The notes below the pieces were generated by a model. That model saw nothing but the letters and a program-made list of their open reading frames with translations. It made no database searches and was not told where the DNA came from. A stretch of DNA of 64,000 nucleotides from Komagataeibacter intermedius TF2 (GTDB lineage Bacteria > Pseudomonadota > Alphaproteobacteria > Acetobacterales > Acetobacteraceae): the NCBI RefSeq assembly GCF_000964425.1, contig NZ_BANF01000031.1, forward strand, positions 124,001 to 188,000, in the 5' to 3' direction. Positions 61,471-64,000 of the stretch are shown in pieces. Position 1 is the first letter of the stretch; every line of letters starts with the position of its first letter. The position numbers and the translations under genes were made by a program.

Positions 61471-62844
61471 TTACGCCTCTGTGTCATGCACCTTGCGCCC
61501 CGCCACCCATACGGTCCGGATGTTGGGCCTGCCGATATTGCACAGGATCTGCTGCACTACGTCCGCTGCCACACGGTCCGTTTCGCCATGGACAGGGGGC
61601 AGGATGTTGCTGCCGGGGGCCGTGCGGTCGATCATGATGGCGTCAAACGCCTGTCCCGCATCAAACTGCCCCGCTGCGATGTCCAGCGCCGCCGTTCCCC
61701 CGCGCGTGGCCAGCCACAGTCCTTCGGCAAATGTCAGGCGTGCGCCCGGCCTGCCGCGGTCCCCGGCCGCACGGGCGGGGTCGGTGCCGGTATCCAGCAT
61801 GCGCGACGCGGTCACGGCCATGGCGGCGTTGACCGCGATGGACGGCGAGTATCCGCCCGACAGGTCGGTGCCCAGCCCCACATGCACGCCAGCCTGCCAT
61901 GCCGCGCGCAGTGGCAGCACAGCACCCGCGAAATAGGCATTGGACAGCGGGCAGTGCGCGATCGCCGCCCCGCGCGCCTGCACCAGCGCCATGTCCGCTG
62001 CCGTCATGTGGCACGAATGGGCCAGCACCGTGCCCCGACGCAGCAGGCCGAAACGGTCCAGCGCCATCGTGTCGTTCACGCCAGTCCGCTGGCGGACATA
62101 GTCATGTTCCCAGTCACTTTCGGAACAGTGGGTCTGGATCAGGCAGTCTTCTTCCACCGCCAGTTCGCCCAGTCCCCGCAGCAGGTTGTCAGTGCACGCA
62201 GGGATGAAGCGCGGCGTGACCATGGGGCGCACAAGTTCCCCTTCATTGCCCGGCAGCGCCCGCACGGCATGGATGAAGCGGCGCGTGGCGGCCAGCGCCT
62301 GGTCCACGCTGGCATTGCGATAGGTGGGGGGACATAGCGCCGGATCATCCATCGCCACCAGCCCGACCAGGGCGCGCAGCCCGTGGCGCAGGCAGGTACG
62401 GGCCAGCAGCAGGCTGCTTTCTTCATGGATGGTTGCGAAAAACACGGCGGTGGTCGTGCCGTTGGCCAGCAGGGTGCGGACCATTTCATCATAGACCGGG
62501 GCGGCGAAGGCGGGATCGGCAAAGCGGGCTTCCAGCGGGAAGGTCCGCTGTTCCAGCCAGTCACGCAGCGGCAGGTCCAGCGCCCGGCCCATCTGCGGCC
62601 ATTGCGGGGCATGGACATGCAGGTCCGTAAAACCGGGCGTCAGCACCTGTGACGCCGACAGCGTGCGGACCGGCATGCCCTGCCGGGCAGCATGGTCCAG
62701 CATCTGTGTGGCCATGGGGCTGTCTGATGCGTGGCGGGCGACGATCCGGCCATCCGCCCCGACATGCACCACGCAGTCCGTCAACGTTGTCCGGTCGGGG
62801 GTGACCGGGTTGATGACCTGACCGCGAATAACGAACTGACCCAT
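61471..62844 (-). CDS. guaD: Guanine deaminase GuaD
   Basis: The 457-residue amidohydrolase has the guanine deaminase pattern: TPGFTDLHVHAPQWPQMG (the PG-F-x-D-x-H-x-H metal motif), FATIHEESSLLLA, a central IQTHCSESDWEHDYV, LAHSCHMTAADM and the metal Asp in GLGTDLSGGYSPS. It converts guanine to xanthine in the cytoplasm. It converges on the NucS-like gene. Together with the 8-oxoguanine deaminase-like gene it supports a local purine-use function. Confidence 0.93.
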   Translation of the reverse strand: MGQFVIRGQVINPVTPDRTTLTDCVVHVGADGRIVARHASDSPMATQMLDHAARQGMPVRTLSASQVLTPGFTDLHVHAPQWPQMGRALDLPLRDWLEQRTFPLEARFADPAFAAPVYDEMVRTLLANGTTTAVFFATIHEESSLLLARTCLRHGLRALVGLVAMDDPALCPPTYRNASVDQALAATRRFIHAVRALPGNEGELVRPMVTPRFIPACTDNLLRGLGELAVEEDCLIQTHCSESDWEHDYVRQRTGVNDTMALDRFGLLRRGTVLAHSCHMTAADMALVQARGAAIAHCPLSNAYFAGAVLPLRAAWQAGVHVGLGTDLSGGYSPSIAVNAAMAVTASRMLDTGTDPARAAGDRGRPGARLTFAEGLWLATRGGTAALDIAAGQFDAGQAFDAIMIDRTAPGSNILPPVHGETDRVAADVVQQILCNIGRPNIRTVWVAGRKVHDTEA

Positions 62845-63106
62845 GCTGCAGCTTCCCACCATCATTGCGAAAACGGATCATTATCTTCCGCCCGCGCCGA
62901 TCTGCACAGCCCCAAAACCACATGCGCGGCCATGCAGGCCCGAAAAAGGGACAGGTCCGGGCACGTGGCGCGCAGGGCGGGCGGGGCAAACTCCACGGGC
63001 ATGGGAAAAGCCGTTGAAAATACGGGAGGAATCCGGATCTCCCATTTTTTTCCACAGGGTTATCTTTCTCCCTATCCCCGGAATCTGTGGATAACGTCCC
63101 GCTCCC

Positions 63107-63688
63107 TCAATGATAGCGGCAGGGCTGGTTGGGGATCGGCGCATTGGCGGACTGGATGACCATAAGCGTGACCGGACCCTTGCCGATATTGCCCGCGTCA
63201 TGACCCTTCTTCCCGCGATAGGGGCCGGTTTCCATGGGGCGTACGCCTTGGTCCTCGCCAAACAGGATGTCGCCTGGTCCCATTTCCACGCGCGTGCCGT
63301 CCATGGCGCGGACATACCACCGGCCCTGCAGCGGCACGATCCACTGGGGTTTCGGGTCGGGATGCCATGTGCCGTTCCAGCGGGCGGGCTGCACGGTGAC
63401 CATGATGGTCGCCACCTGTGGTTCCATGGGGTCCTGCCATTGCGGGTCAGCGGGCGGCGACATGCTTTTCAGGAAGAAGTCATGCACCGGGCAGGTGGTG
63501 ATATGGCTGATCCCCCTGTCATCGGTCCATAAATGCCGGTAGGTGCGCTGGGGCGGGGGGGACTGTGGCTGCGTGGCGTCGGACAGGATGGCGGGATGGG
63601 GGGCCGCTGGCGGCACGGCGGCCATGGCGGAAGTCAGGCCCGGCAGGGCGGCAAGGCCAAGTGACAGTGCGAGGGCGCGCGGGGACAT
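63107..63688 (-). CDS. Exported cupin-domain protein
   Basis: The gene encodes 193 residues from ATG 63688, preceded by GGAGG. A signal peptide (RALALSLGLAALPGLTSAMA) is followed by a single cupin barrel: HPDPKPQWIVPLQGRWYVRAMDG, EMGPGDILFGEDQ and a final GPVTLMVIQ strand. The usual metal His residues are only partly present (HPD, no clear HxH), so it may be non-enzymatic. Its start is 38 bases from the sorbosone dehydrogenase-like stop on the same strand, so the two could be co-transcribed. Confidence 0.8.
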   Translation of the reverse strand: MSPRALALSLGLAALPGLTSAMAAVPPAAPHPAILSDATQPQSPPPQRTYRHLWTDDRGISHITTCPVHDFFLKSMSPPADPQWQDPMEPQVATIMVTVQPARWNGTWHPDPKPQWIVPLQGRWYVRAMDGTRVEMGPGDILFGEDQGVRPMETGPYRGKKGHDAGNIGKGPVTLMVIQSANAPIPNQPCRYH

Positions 63689-63725
63689 GGCGGGAACCTC
63701 CGGAACGGAAAGGGAAAAATCGGGG

Positions 63726-64000
63726 TCAGTGCGTGGGCGCGGCGTCACCGTATGTCAGGCGGTAAATGGCGCCGGACAGGTCATCGCTGATCAGCATGCT
63801 GCCATCCGGCAGGGGCAGGACATCGGCCGGGCGGCCCCATGCGCGCTGGCCCTGGCGGAACCCGCTTACCAGCACGGCGGGGGGCTGCGGCCTGTTATCT
63901 GCGGCGAAACCGACACTGACCACCTGGTGCCCCGAAAGCTGGCTGCGGTTCCATGACCCGTGTTCGGCAATCATCAGGCTGCCGTGATAGGGGGCGGGGA
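63726..64000 (-). CDS. L-sorbosone dehydrogenase-like protein, C-terminal part
   Basis: The last 91 codons or so of a gene whose start lies beyond the window. The end reads YHGSLMIAEHGSWNRSQLSG, then GFRQGQRAWGRPADVLPLPDGSMLISDD and GAIYRLTYG, the C-terminal block of sorbosone dehydrogenase/glucose dehydrogenase-type beta-propellers. Full-length members are exported PQQ- or heme-linked oxidoreductases. The C-terminus is intact. Confidence 0.82.
   Translation of the reverse strand, partial: PAPYHGSLMIAEHGSWNRSQLSGHQVVSVGFAADNRPQPPAVLVSGFRQGQRAWGRPADVLPLPDGSMLISDDLSGAIYRLTYGDAAPTH

Noticed and set aside
63086-63094. Perfect DnaA-box sequence (TGTGGATAA)
   Set aside because: Only one copy, with no cluster, no AT-rich unwinding region beside it and no dnaA, so it is not evidence for an origin.
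1-64000. CRISPR arrays, insertion sequences, prophage genes
   Set aside because: I looked for spaced direct repeats, transposase-like frames with terminal inverted repeats and phage structural genes and saw none.

Overview
The window looks like chromosomal DNA of an acetic acid bacterium (Acetobacteraceae, most like Komagataeibacter or Gluconacetobacter). The coding sequence is GC-rich. It carries several genes typical of that group: a three-subunit membrane FAD/cytochrome c sugar(-acid) dehydrogenase, a 256-residue gluconate 5-dehydrogenase, the end of an L-sorbosone dehydrogenase-like gene, and many periplasmic GlcG/HbpS proteins. The genus is an inference. I saw no insertion sequence, CRISPR array or prophage.

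0-16 kb, inositol island. An RpiR regulator is followed by the minus-strand operon iolD-iolE-SDR. iolD is split by a one-base frameshift. Opposite lies a tight plus-strand operon of aldehyde dehydrogenase, HpcH/HpaI aldolase, D-2-hydroxyacid dehydrogenase, two Gfo/Idh/MocA oxidoreductases and a VOC protein. Next come a sugar-porter MFS transporter and a malonate semialdehyde decarboxylase (MSAD) with its full set of active-site residues; iolG converges from the other side. IolB, IolC, IolJ and IolA are absent from the window. The replacement genes fit a kinase-free lower pathway: 5-deoxyglucuronate is oxidised to an aldarate and then a 2-oxo acid, cleaved to hydroxypyruvate plus malonate semialdehyde, with the latter decarboxylated by MSAD. 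This is the best candidate for an undescribed system.

16-29.8 kb, periplasmic oxidation and sugar-acid use: a cytochrome c/GMC/small-subunit dehydrogenase, a Tat-exported MRJP-like protein, an organic-anion MFS transporter, a LysR regulator divergent from an arabinonate-type dehydratase, a DoxX-like membrane protein, two GlcG paralogues and an OprB porin.

29.8-44 kb: an AT-rich gap, nrdB, a cobalamin riboswitch ahead of btuB-btuF-btuC-btuD, a class A acid phosphatase, gluconate 5-dehydrogenase, a small lipoprotein, and an iron operon (TonB receptor, Sel1, DUF4405, PiuC) with a Fur-like box.

44-50 kb: a parA-like pair with a perfect palindrome upstream, a P-loop kinase-like gene and an exported hydrolase. 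A 1.5 kb decayed stretch follows, next to the 3' end of tRNA-Val(GAC).

50-64 kb: N-formylglutamate amidohydrolase, YidB, an mmgR-like small RNA with its own promoter and terminator, a NUDIX hydrolase, a 983-residue double glycosyltransferase, YbaK and YoaK. A purine-use group follows (8-oxoguanine deaminase-like, BMP binding protein, guanine deaminase), interrupted by a NucS-like nuclease-fold gene. Last come an exported cupin and a truncated sorbosone dehydrogenase-like gene. All functions are read from sequence and remembered family features; no search was run.
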